The notes: generated from the sequence alone by a model not told the origin. 64,000 nt of DNA from Flectonema sp. DT1601 (GCA_964019425.1 OZ025851.1:62001-126000); one strand, 5' to 3'; counted from the first letter of the stretch, positions 1 through 11,824 are shown. Made by a program: numbers and translations.

Positions 1-103
1 TTCGATCTTCACTTCTGAGATTCTCACACGCATCTAGGAATTCTCTTTTCTCCAACAAAACTTCATTTAAAACCCCTTTCAGTACAGCATCTCCACTTTC
101 CAT
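1..103 (-). CDS. 5' end of an unknown protein gene (runs off the window)
   Basis: On the minus strand an ATG at 103-101 opens a frame of 34 codons with no stop up to the window edge. The peptide is helical and charged (starts MESGDAVLKG, ends ACENLRSEDR). About 20 nt upstream of the ATG is a candidate splice acceptor (ACACTCAG), the same context seen before the other genes here, and the strand matches its neighbours. Too short to assign a family. The call rests on open frame, context and strand only. Confidence 0.5.
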   Translation of the reverse strand, partial: MESGDAVLKGVLNEVLLEKREFLDACENLRSEDR

Positions 104-1041
104 TTAAATTAATTGTTGCGGGGCTGAGTGTTTGTGTATTATCATTCAGTTCTGATCAACTCAACAGATTGATACAAAAAGAGTTCTATTTTAGTATCTG
201 AGTGGGGGGATGAAACTAACTGGTAGTGGGTAACTGTAATTGGGTTCGTTTTAATAATAATACTCTGTTGAATTAATATACGTGTTGCTAAAGAAAGGTT
301 TGCTCAAAACTAAATAGATATGAATATTCTCCGTTTGCCCCCCTAATACTCACTCAAAAGAAAGATTTTCTTTTGGAAACTTTTAAACTAAAAAGTCAAG
401 TACTTGTGCGGTGCCCATCAAAATCGTGTCACATTCTCTGTAGGTGACCATCCCTACCCACAACACCAGTAATACTTCCCTTCTATCAGAAGTACGGTCA
501 AATCTGTTTGAAACGGAAATTATATTCGTAGCAGTGTCACGGCCTTAGTGAGAATTATCCTTAATCATTACGTGTGTTGAAAGTCGCAGGTGTTTATAGC
601 AGCGGTGTTGCTCTGTTCGGAAAGCACAACTTAAGACCCGTCAATTCGTTGAACAGGACATTAATTAGTTGAAGTTGAGTTCCCTGCATAGCAGATCCGT
701 GTCCTCTGTAGTAACGCTATACTAAGTGTGACTGTGACTGATACACGTAATGGTTGGGTTCTTTAAGTACTCAGGACTGGTTGCTTGCTGATGTGAACTG
801 CTGATCATTCGAATATTCGAAAAGATTTTTTTTTGATGTAGGCAACGGAGGAAAGTCCCCAAATAAATAAGAACAAGCATTCACAATCAAAAGACATCAC
901 GTAGTTGTTTTTATTATATCTAACACAGCGAAAGCTGATTATTTAGTAATTAAGTGGGAGTACGACAATGGTCGGAGTCGACGCTGTTCTCGTTTGCCAT
1001 TTACCTCTTCGCTTCCCCAACTGTTTTATTATTATTATGAT
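104..1041. other. Intergenic, no gene recognised
   Basis: AT-rich sequence between the methyltransferase stop and the next start codon. I see no convincing coding frame, tRNA or rRNA. A GTGACT-type short repeat lies near 726-742. The gap is longer than most others in this gene-dense part. Confidence 0.5.
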
Positions 1042-2346
1042 TCACCACCGACTGAAAATTTTACAATAACCTCGAATGTTGACATACCCTTTATATTTTG
1101 TCGGAAAGGTTTTGATCCCCTTAAAAACGTCCTTCCTCTCTTCGTAAACATTGATCGATTCGATATCCAGATCACGAAGGCAGTGGTATAACTGTTTGGA
1201 ATTACTAGTTGAGAAGTGGGGTGAAACTAATGATATTAAAAAACAGAATTAATATCAAAGTACTTGACTGAAAAAATATTTGTAGTTGTTAATCAACGAA
1301 AATTACGTTTAGAAGAAAAAAAAAAAGTAAACATAAAAAAAGAAGTAGGGAAAAAAAAACAGTAGAAAAACCAAAACAAATTGAAAATTACAAACCGCAA
1401 TATTTGGGAACTCATCCTCAGAAGACCATCCGTTGAATATTTTTGCTCCTTTTTTAGCAATTCTAACCATCTCTCTGTATGAACGACACATCAACGTCTC
1501 GTTGTAAACATGAAAGATTGCTCCGAATGAGAAGACGGAGTCAAATGTATTTGAAGGAATCCAATCTAAAAGAGAGCCGTCACCGTAGCAATATTTGTTT
1601 GCTTTAGTAGTGTTCTCCCAGGCGTATTGAAGGGTTTTAAAAGATAAATCTACACCAACACCTGAAGTGTTATATTCTTTTGTAAACCAATGCAGTTTGT
1701 GACCACAACCTGATCCCCAGTCAAAAACAACGTCATTCTTTTTCAAATCAATTAAATCAGCGATTCCCTTCATTATTTTATAGTGGTCACCTTTTGAGAC
1801 GCTCGACCACAGCCCGTGTTTCAGGCAATTGACTGCTCTGCGATCATACTTTTGAGCTACTGTGGTACGCTTTTTTCTTGGAAGGTGTTCAAGAGGGATT
1901 TCCATATGAACTGCTGGAGCCAGAGCTGGGCAATCAATATCCTTAACGACAGGGTCTTGTGATTGTCTTAGATTCGGGTCTTCTTCAATGAATCCTCCTT
2001 CACTTGATTTCTTATCTTCTTTTACAGAAGACGGTTCTTTAGTTACAGGTACAGGCTTTTCCTCGTCGTCTTCTTTTTCGTTGTCATCTTGCTTTGTTGG
2101 TTTCTTCTGTTGTTGTTGTTGTTGTTGTTGTTGTTGCTTTTTATTCTTCTTTACTTCTTCATTAAACTGCTTTCTCAGATCAATAATTTGATGTTGTAAC
2201 TCACGTAGTTCATTAGTCAGTTTCCCATCTTTTCTTGACGACATTTGAACCATCTGACTTGGGACGGCAATTCCAACGAACACGATTAATATAACTAAAC
2301 CAACTCCCCAGGCCATTTTACCTCCTCCACCTCTCTCACGTCCCAT
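1042..2346 (-). CDS. Membrane-anchored SAM-dependent methyltransferase, two exons
   Basis: Exon 1 is 2346-1392 and exon 2 is 1226-1042. The 165-bp intron has donor GTAATT and acceptor TTAG, the phases agree (955 + 185 nt), and the product is 379 aa. Residues about 11-30 form a hydrophobic signal anchor (AWGVGLVILIVFVGIAV). A coiled-coil, polyQ (TTG/CAA repeat near 2108-2138) and acidic linker follow. The C-terminal half is a class I methyltransferase: motif I reads VVFDWGSGCG, a later acidic position GVGVDLS, and then DSVFSFGAIFHV. Without splicing the frame runs into poly-Phe intron sequence; the spliced tail (YHCLRDLDIESINVYEE) looks like a normal methyltransferase C terminus. The topology suggests a Golgi/ER lumenal or vesicular enzyme. 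The substrate is unknown. Confidence 0.8.
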
Positions 2347-2414
2347 GTTTTTGGGATGTTGATTTTTTTCTATTTACTGCAATAAAGTTATGGTTAGTAT
2401 TAATGATTATCAAG

Positions 2415-2560
2415 CCAATCAACAAGTTGGTTTCGGGCTAAGATTAAAAACAATCTTTCTTCGGACCATTCCCCTTACCCAGCCCTCTTCAGCGAAGAAA
2501 GTAAGGCGGACACTGCGGTGTCAGGCCTGTCCTACTCATCGCGTTTGCCCTTCTCAGCCA
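2415..2560. ncRNA. Candidate structured RNA (unassigned)
   Basis: A G+C-richer island in AT-rich intergenic DNA holds several inverted pairs: a perfect 9-bp stem CTTTCTTCG (2455-2463) with CGAAGAAAG (2493-2501), an overlapping AAGATT/AATCTT hairpin (2440-2445 with 2452-2457), and GACAC-TGCG-GTGTC near 2509-2522. No family is recognised and the strand is unknown. It could be a small nuclear or nucleolar RNA, a SINE, or chance. Confidence 0.25.
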
Positions 2561-3576
2561 GGGGGATAAAAAGTTATAGTTAGAATATGAGTTTAATAAA
2601 AGTTATAGTTAGTTATAAATATCAAAATACCGATTCAATCCCAACAGTCTGTTTAACATATTGTGATTCCTGAAATAATTATATTTTTATCTCCACAACA
2701 TCTTCGCTGAGAGAAATAGAAACAGTCGGTGCACAATCCCTTCTTGTTTGTCGTAACCTTATTCTCTAGTTAGAATCAAATTGATAAAATAACGGGGGCG
2801 GTAGGGATATAAAGGTTGACATTGTTTTTTTTATTTAAAGCTGCTTATCTATTCCCTTCTCAAGAAAATAGGGAGGACTGCTTGGTGACTCTACAGGGGG
2901 GCAGCAATAAAAATGAAAACCTACAACAGCCAGTCAGGTTAATGAAACAAAAGAGACATCCATGTGTCTCCAGGTTAGATGAGTGAAGTTCACTTTCACT
3001 CATCAGTTATATTGATAGGCAACAGTAATGCAAGACTATCATATCCACACTGACATCACATAAGACGGAATAGGACAGAAACAAACACACGAAGCTGTCT
3101 ACACATAACAAAGAAGAGAGTTCTGTGAGAAGCCTCTCATCATATTTACATGTTGGAAGTATACTTTACCGACGGTGTCAAATTTATGGAATTGCTGATA
3201 CCTGAACTTTAGATTTTTATAAAAAGGGAAAGCAGGTTTCCTGTTTACTGACATTTGATTTGATTATCCCCTTTTGTGTTTCATATGTTCTTTTTAAGAA
3301 AAGGTTTTTTTTTTTTTTTCTTTTTTTTTAGTTTTCTTTTTAGTTTGGGTTTTTGTTTTGTTTTTTTTAAAAAGTTTTTTTCGTTTTTTTTTTCTTCTTT
3401 TGAAAAAAATTCTGAACGTCCCCTTCTTCCTTAAATTAGAATACGGGTGAACGATTGCTGTTCACGTCTTAAATAGTTCGCGGGGCCAATCACTGGTTGC
3501 TATCACTTAATTGTCTTCTCGTCAATATTTAGGATTTCAAAAGCAATTTTATTAGAATGGCAGCTATTTCAGAATA
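2561..3576. other. Intergenic, T-rich
   Basis: No gene seen. It contains a 15-bp direct repeat (AAAAGTTATAGTTAG near 2568 and 2599) and a strongly T-rich tract at about 3300-3400 lying 3' of the SPX fusion gene. Confidence 0.5.
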
Positions 3577-5602
3577 TTATTTTGAACGGATTGGTGAGTT
3601 GCTTCGTCCGTACTCCTGCTTCTTCAACACGGAGAGCATGTCGTCTTTACGGAGTTCTTCCATCACGTGGGCCTCGTCGAGGACGGCCATCGAACTGACG
3701 CGTCTTGCAGTTCCCGTGTTGCAAGTCTTTACTTTGTGCATCATACCAATAGAAGCTTCACAATGGATTCTATCAATGCACTCCGCGAGAAGTGGAGCGA
3801 CTGGAATTACACGAAGTTTAGAGCAACGACTCATTCTCTCATCCTGACAAATTGAATCCGTTACAACACATTCCTCAATTGGTGCGTTGTTCAATCTTTC
3901 CATTGCTTCACCAGCTAGTACTCCATGAACTGCACAAGCATAGACAAGTGTTGCTCCTGCTGTTACGAGTTCTTCTGCAACACCTCTCATGTTTTCACCC
4001 TCATCTAATATGCAGCTCATGATGATACAAATCTTTCCATTCACGTCTCCAACAATCTCTGATACTTCTGTGAACTTCCAGTCTTTGTTTTCTTCTTCTT
4101 TTCTTCTTCGGATAACTGTCGCTAGACCGCAACCCATTTCGTCAGCAAACTCACGGGCTCTCTCAACAGCAGTACTGCGAGGGCTGACAATGCAGACTTC
4201 AGTGGCGTAGTCTTCAACGGTGCTGTCCAGTTTCTCTTTAAAATATTTCACAAACTCCATCACAGTCTTCACGTTATCGAGTGGCACGTTTTCAAAGTAA
4301 CCTTGGATTTGACCAGCTAACAAGTCGACAGTTAACACTCTATCGCATCCCATCTTTCCGAGCATCGAAGCACAAGCAGACATACTTTGTTTCTTTGATT
4401 GGTAAGCCATGTATGGCATCACTGCTGTAATACGAGCAGCACTTGATAAACGACAAGTGTGAATCATCAGCAACATCTCCATCTGAGCTCTCGCAAGTGA
4501 GACCTCATCATTGAATGTCATCGACTGAACTACAAACACATCGTCTCCTCGAATCTGTTTATTGTTATTTAGAATCACTTCTAAAGTAGACACACTACAG
4601 CAGGTTATATGTTCCCCACCAAGACTGTAAGTAGATTGACTAGATAAGACTACTTGCAACAGGTTGAAGACAAGTTGGGTTGCAGAAAACAATAACAAAG
4701 ACTACATACATTATCCAGTACTTGGATGTTACATTCTCCATTCGCGTAGGCGTCAATTGTCGCGGCCGTCAACGATTTGTGACCCAAACATCTGGTGATG
4801 TTACGAGCAAGAGTTCGGTTCGTGCTGCAAGCAATTACCTTGCAAGCGTAGTGAACCTGTTTTTTAGTTTTGTTATAATTCTGTGAGACACACAAACGAA
4901 CCAGAGCACGACTTTAAAACATACCTCACGCTTAGTTAACTTTGCCTTGTAGAAATGAGCGTCGACGTAATCAATAATACGAGGCTGGGATCTGTTGTCC
5001 ATTTGCCAAACCTTTTCAAGAACACCTTCACTGAGAGTGACATCGGAATCGACGAAGGCTTCTGCGTAAAGTACGTTCAACTCTTGGAAGGTGGCTGCGA
5101 GGTCTACCTTGTCAGGAACCATTAAATACGAAGAGTCGATTGTCTCTGTGAATCCCTCACAGCGAATACGAAGTTCCATCTTCTCCTGCTTCGTGAGCTT
5201 ACGTCCTTTTTTCACATCTTCCTCTTCGCGGAATTGTATTTGTCTAAGGCCGAGTACTTTGTGAAACTTCTTCATTATTTTCTCAAAGCAAAGTCTGTTC
5301 AGTTCTTGATATGCTAACATTGACTTGGCGAAGATGAAAGCCTCAAAGATGTCGGTCTTCTTTAACTTTTCTTGAGATTTACTTTTCAACAAGTTCATCA
5401 TATCCAAGAGCTCAACTTCTAATTTAACGAAGTACTTTCCAACAAGACTCAAGTCTCTCTCAGCCATGTTGAAGAAGTCATCTATTTCACGATCGTTATT
5501 CGCAATCTTACTGAGCAACGTCTTCAGTTCTTTGTATCCGACATACGACTCCAATCCAAAATCTAAATTAAACTCTCCAAGGAGTTGCTGTCCGAACTTC
5601 AT
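3577..5602 (-). CDS. SPX domain fused to a degenerate ribose-phosphate pyrophosphokinase (PRPP synthetase-like)
   Basis: Three exons, 5602-4925, 4856-4710 and 4554-3577, with introns GTATGT...CAG in consistent phase, encode 600 aa. Residues 1 to about 215 are an SPX domain: MKFGQQLLGEF start, YVGYKELKTLLSK, FFNMAERDLSLVGKYF, and the basic helix CFEKIMKKFHKV that supplies the inositol-pyrophosphate binding lysines in known SPX domains. Residues about 229-560 are a PRPP synthetase fold (ACSTNRTLARNI, GDDVFVVQSM, GQIQGYF, ELVTAGATLVYACAVHGVL). Key catalytic motifs are altered: the canonical ARQD of the ATP site reads AYQS, VDLHA reads VDLLA (352-355), the SPDxGGxKR loop reads SPRSTAVER (about 398-407), and the ribose-5-phosphate loop DDxxDTxGT reads SCILDEGEN (about 455-463). 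It is therefore probably a regulatory pseudoenzyme, like PRPS-associated proteins. A CAG acceptor lies about 36 nt before the ATG. Confidence 0.9.
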
Positions 5603-6235
5603 GTTGTTGGGTGTCTTTTGAACCCTTCACAACGCTGGGAAAATAAAATATATATCAACGACAGCAAATGTAAAGTGTAATTATTATGAGGAATAACCCT
5701 CCAACAGATAAAATACGACGAAACTAAAAAAAGTCTCCACACTCACATTACAGTTAGTATGGTAGAAAGCAAGGAGGCCAACAGACAAGAATATTTCCGA
5801 AACAATAATATTTTATTTTCTTCCCTTAGAATCTCAATAAAATTAATAAAAAGTGAGCAGTTTAATAAATGCGCAATAAGGACAAGCGATTCATGTAGTC
5901 CTCCAATCAGAAGGCTCATTCAAATTCTTTTGGCTTTAAACAGAACCACAAACACAAGCATTCTGTACTCTGAGGGACTGCTGTTTGCCGTCGACGTTCA
6001 AGTCAGAGAAACCTGAAATCTGAGTGCTGTAAATACTCTGAAGAAAGACACGCGCAAGGGTACGAGAATGAGTTTGAGGCGCTCAGTGCTTCATTCAGAC
6101 GCGTAAACACAATTTTTATAACTCTGATTGGAATTTAAGAGCCTTGAAAAGATTCAAAACCACAACACAATTTATTTGACAAGAGAGAATAATTACCCTA
6201 CGAGGAATAACAACCTTCTGTAGGCAACATCTTAA
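5603..6235. other. Intergenic
   Basis: No supported gene. The 85-codon plus-strand frame at 5759-6016 has no recognisable family and opposes the gene direction. The sequence upstream of the SPX gene is pyrimidine-rich on the minus strand and ends in CCCAG. Confidence 0.5.
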
Positions 6236-8042
6236 TCACTCAGTCATTTCAATTCGCATGCTGTTGTGTTTTCCTTGTCCTCTAGACATTATTGCCTTCG
6301 TATAACTGTTGGTTAATAAAACTGTGAAACCAAGTATCAGTAAAGCAACGAATATTAAGACCGGAGTTGATATTATTGAAGCACCGCTACAACTGTCGTT
6401 ATCCGTGTTTTGGTATTTCTGAATTGTAAACTGGTCGATCTTAACGCCATCTGATGAGATAGTGTCAAGGACTATGTGATTGTGATGAATTCTTAAGTCA
6501 GCAAACCCTCCGTGATAATCTTTAAAGTGAAGATTCCATTCATCACCCCAAGCATTCTTAACTGTTTCATCATTAGCAAAACATTGACCAGTAATTCGAC
6601 ACGGATCTGAATCTGGTTCTTCTATCAACGCATTCAGCAAATTTGCTTTACCACTATCTCCAAACGCAAACATACCCATTGTGTGACCGCTGTGTTTATT
6701 CTTGTGAGTCAATACTTGTGTCATGTGTTCATGTCCACTGAGGTATAAATCAACTCCACATGTTGATAGTAAATCCGTAAGAGTAACACCCATCGTTGTA
6801 TTTAAATAATAAGGATCATAAATAAATTTACTAAGAAGACGATCTCTAACTGTTTCGTTGACATCACCCGATGCGAATAATGTTTTAATCCAACTATCAG
6901 TGATGGAGGTATCAGATCCACGTATTCTGAGTCCTGCTGATACTAACGGATGATGACCAACTACAACTACCCATTGAAATCCATCTCTGTTACAAACTTG
7001 TTGTTTTATCCATTTTATTTGATCATTAAAAACAGGTATCTCTTCTCCTCTACAGCAAGTTCTACGTCTACTCGGTTCAAAGTCGTTTGATGCATTCCGA
7101 CATCCGCCTTCACTGTCAAGTAGCATGCTTTGTGTGTCAATAAATACAAACTTAACTTTAAAATTATGTGATCCAGTCACAGTTGTTGTGAGAGTGTAAT
7201 TATAGTCCGGCATACACCATTTATTATATGGGTTCTCGTGAGTATAATTTATTTGAGAAATGGTGCCGCTGCTGTCTTCGTCTTGTTCGTTGCCATACCA
7301 ATCGTGATTACCAAGAACTGAATACCAATAAATATTATTTGGTTTTGCAAATATATGTTCGTACGTTGTATTCCAACGGTTGTCAGTTGTATTTCTGATA
7401 CCGTCTTGGTAGAAACTGTCTCCAACATTTACTACGAAGTCTGGTGAGCTTTTAAAATTGTTTCCTGGCAATGCATTCGATTGAGGTTCTGAGTACCATC
7501 CCATCCATCTCGCTGCGTCATTTCTCTTCGCCACGTCAAAGTCAGAACGCCATTCTTGCTTTGAATTCTCTTTCGTATCAACACCGAAATCTCCAATAAC
7601 AAAAGCACGAATATGATCATGTGTTTGACTACTCCGTGGCATTGCATGAGCAAGTTTTCCATCAGGTGTGAATAACGGCATCTCTGTACATGGTTGTTCA
7701 GGAGTAGCCACAGTCAGTAACCCAACTGACATGTGTAACATATTACTGGTGGACTGTAGACTTCTGTTTCTACAGGTCTCTGTTAAGGAAATATTAACAT
7801 TAAAGTTTTCACAACCTCCACACAACTGACTGGTAGCAATCAAACACCGCAACACGACATTCAATGAAAAGCAATCTGGTGAATAATAAACAATAATTAA
7901 AAATCAACTACTACTCATCAAAAAAAGATAATTGTTAATCGGAGAGCTGCTCTGAGAGGAGCAGACACACATCGTACGTAGTAAGTTCACTACCTGTGAG
8001 GGTTTCGATTATTTTCGGATTCATATTTCCAGCTGACATCAT
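6236..8042 (-). CDS. Purple acid phosphatase, TRAP/ACP5-type, secretory and membrane-anchored
   Basis: Exon 1 is 8042-7994 (ATG ATG TCA..., 49 nt, phase 1) and exon 2 is 7875-6236. They join in frame to 562 aa, which makes the hydrophobic stretch FSLNVVLRCLIATSQLC a signal sequence. The metallophosphoesterase motifs appear in order: GDFG, VGDSFYQDG, GNHDW, GHHPL and GHEH, supplying the expected metal ligands (D, D, Y, N, H, H, H). Several N-glycosylation sites precede a C-terminal membrane helix (VLIFVALLILGFTVLL) and a short basic tail, so it is probably a cell-surface or lysosomal phosphatase. The first exon is inferred from phase and signal-peptide logic; the catalytic domain is certain. 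Its 5' UTR would overlap the 3' flank of RPS27. Confidence 0.85.
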
Positions 8043-8265
8043 AACTTTGATTGTACCAAACTGTGACAAGTTGCCAACTAAACGTCTCTTCGATATGTAA
8101 TTTAATTTTTACTTTTTTTGATAATTCTGATTGATTCAAATTTCCTGAACAAGACAGCTGGTCGTGGTCGTACTTCAAAATGAAATCCTTCGAGTTCCTT
8201 CTTCTGAATGAAACCCTTAACACATTGAAAGGCTTCTGATGGTCATCGAACAGCAGTCTCAACGT

Positions 8266-8691
8266 CTACTCGTTCTTAGTTCTGAAGGAGCTTCCTGGAG
8301 TGAGGCGGGCCTGTTTATATTTCATTTACACACAGTTTTCTTTTTAATTTAAAGTATCCTGGTCTATTCTTGAACGACTTAATTAACAACAAACCTTTCC
8401 ACCTGCTGGCTGGGCCAAGACAGTGCTGCATGAGGCGCAGACGACAACGGTAGACGCGTGGCTGAAGATGGTGGTGACCTGTTTTGTTGAAGATGAAGTC
8501 GACTAATTAACATTACCCTCCGATAGCATTCGTTGAGTAAAAAGAAAAACAACTAAACATACCTGAAAGCATGAAGGGCACTTCACGTCAAGGAAGCTGG
8601 ACTTTGGTCCCTGAACTAATCTCTTACGCTTGTGTGCGTTCTTCTGGTCCCTGAGGGACGGGTACAAGATATCAGCGTCAAGGAAACCCAT
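8266..8691 (-). CDS. RPS27: 40S ribosomal protein S27 (eS27)
   Basis: Three exons, 8691-8563, 8478-8395 and 8310-8266, give an 85-aa protein of family length. Exon 1 encodes [20 protein letters not shown] and VKCPSCFQ, exon 2 [17 protein letters not shown], exon 3 [14 protein letters not shown] then TAG. The four zinc-finger cysteines (CPSC and CASC) are intact. Introns begin GTATGT and GTTTGT and end in CAG. A textbook pyrimidine tract and CACAG lie 17 nt upstream of the ATG. Translation-apparatus gene, expected to be strongly expressed. Confidence 0.95.
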
Positions 8692-8907
8692 TGTTAGATA
8701 AAGAAGATCTGTGAAGAGGAGAGGAGGTAAATAATAAATTCAAACCAATGCAATCAACAGCAAGGAGACTATTCAAATATCACTTTGTAAGTTATCAGGC
8801 AAGGGAAAGGGAAAAAAAACGTGCGACAGCAGTGTAAATACCACAACGAGAGCAGTCAATACAAAAATGATAGTTGAGCAGTAAGTGAACAAGGAATCTG
8901 TTTAAAG

Positions 8908-10155
8908 TTATTTTTTAAGAATATTAATAACCCATTGACGGAGCTTTCCTGGCAACCAACTTGGGACTACTCTCCTCATCCTCGCTTCACGAACTAATTT
9001 TAAAGTACACGAAGTGTTCTCAAAGCTGGTGTTAAGTAGAAAAGATTCCCCCACCTCTACAACATCAGTAAGTGGGGACAAGTCAACTTTATTAAGTGAA
9101 GTACAACGAGATGCAAAGTTTTCACCAATTGCTATCACGTTTGTGAAACTTGAGAGATCAAGTGACTTGAGAGACGAACAGTCTGAAAGAAACGAAGACT
9201 GAATTGTAGTCAATTTAGAGAACACCGACAAGTCAACAGAAGTAAGAGATGAGCAATAAGACAAACAGCAACCTTTAATGACCGTAACGTCTTTTAAAGA
9301 ACTAATGTCAACAGATGTGAGGGTTTCACAACCATACAAAAATCCCTATTCGATTCTTGTAACTGGACAGGGAGAAGGTATATCAACGTTCTTAAGGGAC
9401 TTACAGTCTCGTAGAAAGTTGAAACCAATACTTTTAACGGAACCGAGATTGATGAGCCTCACTGACTCGATGGACACGCATTGGTATAAAAAGAAATTTC
9501 CAATTCGCAACAAATTTTGAGAATTCGGAAAATTCAACGACCGCAACACTCGGCAGCCACACAAAAAAGAATCCTCAATGTAATGAAGGCGACTCATAGA
9601 TTTCATATTCAACGATTCAAGTGAGTGTGAACCTTGTATAAACTGAAACCTAATAACAGTGACATTCACTAAAGCTGACAAGTCAGCTGATACAATATCA
9701 GAATTAACTAAAAAACTACCAATTGAATCCACCTGCAACCCATTCATGAATGAAATGTGCTTAACATTCTTCGGTAGTAGTTCAGTCGTCAAATCTAATT
9801 GTGAGCTGTTGGAGTTTTCTAAAAAAGTTGAGGCGTCAAGAATGAGTGTTTCAGTTGGAAGTAAGTTAAAATATCGTTCAACGTCTTTCTTTTTATTTTC
9901 ATCTAAAAGATCTGATTTGGTACAAATCTTTTTATGATTTCGAACAGCAACGAGCTGCGATTCATTTTCTATACCACAAGAGACTACTGGTTCATTCAGA
10001 TGAAGAATGTTTCCACAGAAAGTTAAACAGAACATATTGCTCTCGGTATCCCATGTTGTTGTAATGTCAGTCAAGATATCCTCAACGCGTGTTTCTGAAG
10101 TAACAGAGAACACAACATCACTAAACCCGTCTTCTGATTGAATAATAATATTCAT
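8908..10155 (-). pseudogene. Ubiquitin-like plus LRR_5 (BspA-type) repeat protein with an in-frame TAG
   Basis: One continuous frame of 416 codons is interrupted only by a TAG at 9346-9348. Residues 1 to about 72 resemble a ubiquitin-like fold (MNIIIQSEDGF, LTFCGNILHLNEPVVSCGIE). The rest is BspA/LRR_5 repeats of about 23 residues with the pattern LxxIxxxFLxxCxSLxxVDLS. The repeat register continues unchanged across the TAG (VTRIE, stop, GFLYGCETL), where sister repeats have D, N or G, so this looks like a recent nonsense change, a sequencing error or stop read-through, not two genes. An AG-rich acceptor context precedes the ATG. BspA-like LRR proteins form large families in protists; the function is unknown. 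Confidence 0.75.
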
Positions 10156-10455
10156 CCTTTTGACTGCTGACTGATTGCTAAAGAAACCAAATCATCTTAT
10201 TGTTACAAGAGTCCTGTGTGTATGTTGTGTGAGAGGGAATTATTCATATGAAAAGCTACAATTCTTTTTTTATATAAATACTTTTTATCCCTCAATAAAG
10301 AAAAAGGGAAAATGTCGGAACGACGTGATAATTAATACACAACACAAAATATTTTGTGTTGTCAATACAAGCGGGAAGGATGTCACAAATGAAAGCATCC
10401 AATACAATCTGAGTTGTAATTACAAGTCTAGCTGGTGGATATCACTCAGGTCAGG

Positions 10456-11747
10456 CTACGCAGCAGCTGCCTTAGAAAGCATCAATTTTATTGCGGTTTG
10501 CATTTCTCGTTGTTTAACAATTTGATCTGTTTTTTTTTTTTTTATTATTATTATTGTTCTATAGTTTTTTTCGGATTACAAAAAAAATTGGCATTGTTCT
10601 TAAAAGTGAAAATATAATGATTACCTTTGATCCATTCTTCTCGTCGGTTCGACATGTCGAGAGCTTGAAGAGCTTCAGTGAAATATAGAATTCCTTCACC
10701 ATCACCATCAAAGTACATATCCAGATTAATAGTATGATCAGTTTTCAGTCGGTGGTCATGAACAGATTGCCTTCCCCAGTTGTACGTTCTAAGGCGATTG
10801 AATCGATCTAAACTGAAGGCGAGAGATGCTTTAGCCTCACCTCGTACTTTCAAAGCTTCTTCTTGTTCAAGTTGCCATAACATTGCACATAGTCGATCGA
10901 TGGCGAGATCTCTATTTAGTTCATACCCTCTAAGTGCGAACTCTCTTACTGTCAATCCTGTTTCTCTGTGTGTCACTTGAGCAGCTGAGTTAGTTGAATT
11001 TACTCCCTGACCTCCTGGGCCTGTGTTTCTCATTGACTTGAAGTGGAAGTCGGTAGTTTTAAATTTCGTCTGTACAATCTCTCCAAAGACAGGAAAGACT
11101 TTCACTCCTGCAGTAGAGGTGTGGACTCTACCGCCGCTTTCAGTTTGAGGAACTCGTTGGACGCGATGAACTCCAGATTCCCATTTTAATAAACGAAAGA
11201 CATCTTCACCAGAGATCTTAGCTCTAAAACAACGCTCTTCACCTGCTTCTGTGAGACTGGTCTCGGGATCGAATAAAGCGAGAGTAGTCCAATTCCAACC
11301 TTGATTCTTAGCAAATACTTTATACTGATTGAGAAGTTCTTCAGCAAACAAGTCTCCCTCTAAACCTCCAACTCCTCCTTGTGTTTCAATTATTACGTCT
11401 AAATCATCTGCTTCATCGCGGATTTGGAGAATATCATCGAAGGTGGTTTGAATGTCGTGAATCTCTGACTCCATTTCTTTTAGTTCTTCCTCAGCCATCT
11501 CTGCCAGGTCACTATTCTCTTCTGATATCTGTCTCGTTTCTGCAGCACTTTTCATCAGATTGCCGTATCTTGTTGACAGTTCGAATGTATTTCCCAACTT
11601 CTTTACCTCAGCACTCACATCCTCTCCGTTGCTCATCAGCTCCACGACATCAACAGAATTTTCACCCAAAATACTGAGATAATCCTTTAGTACCTGTGGT
11701 ACGCTACTACACCATCTTACATTCCAGCACCTTGCTGTACGGAGCAT
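10456..11747 (-). CDS. Mitochondrial peptide chain release factor 1
   Basis: Exon 1 is 11747-10625 and exon 2 is 10526-10456 (donor GTAATC, acceptor CAG), giving 397 aa. The N terminus (MLRTARCWNVRWCSSV) looks like a mitochondrial presequence. The class I release-factor body contains ESGVHRVQRVPQTES, where PQT fits the RF1-type PxT codon-recognition tripeptide, and the catalytic GGQ loop (NTGPGGQGVNSTNSAAQVTH). Exon 2 adds the basic tail KQREMQTAIKLMLSKAAAA. It releases peptides at UAA/UAG on mitoribosomes. Only 77 bp separate its ATG from the ARV1 stop. Confidence 0.93.
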
Positions 11748-11824
11748 AATTCTATCATGTATACTTATGATGGTAAATGTTAGTCAGATTAAAGAACAAA
11801 CTACTATTATTCGAACGGGTTAAG

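Noticed and set aside
2434-2446. U2 snRNA-like GGCTAAGATT
   Set aside because: The downstream branch-point recognition sequence and Sm site of U2 are absent.
5759-6016. 85-codon plus-strand frame
   Set aside because: No recognisable domain, AT-driven composition, wrong strand relative to all neighbours.
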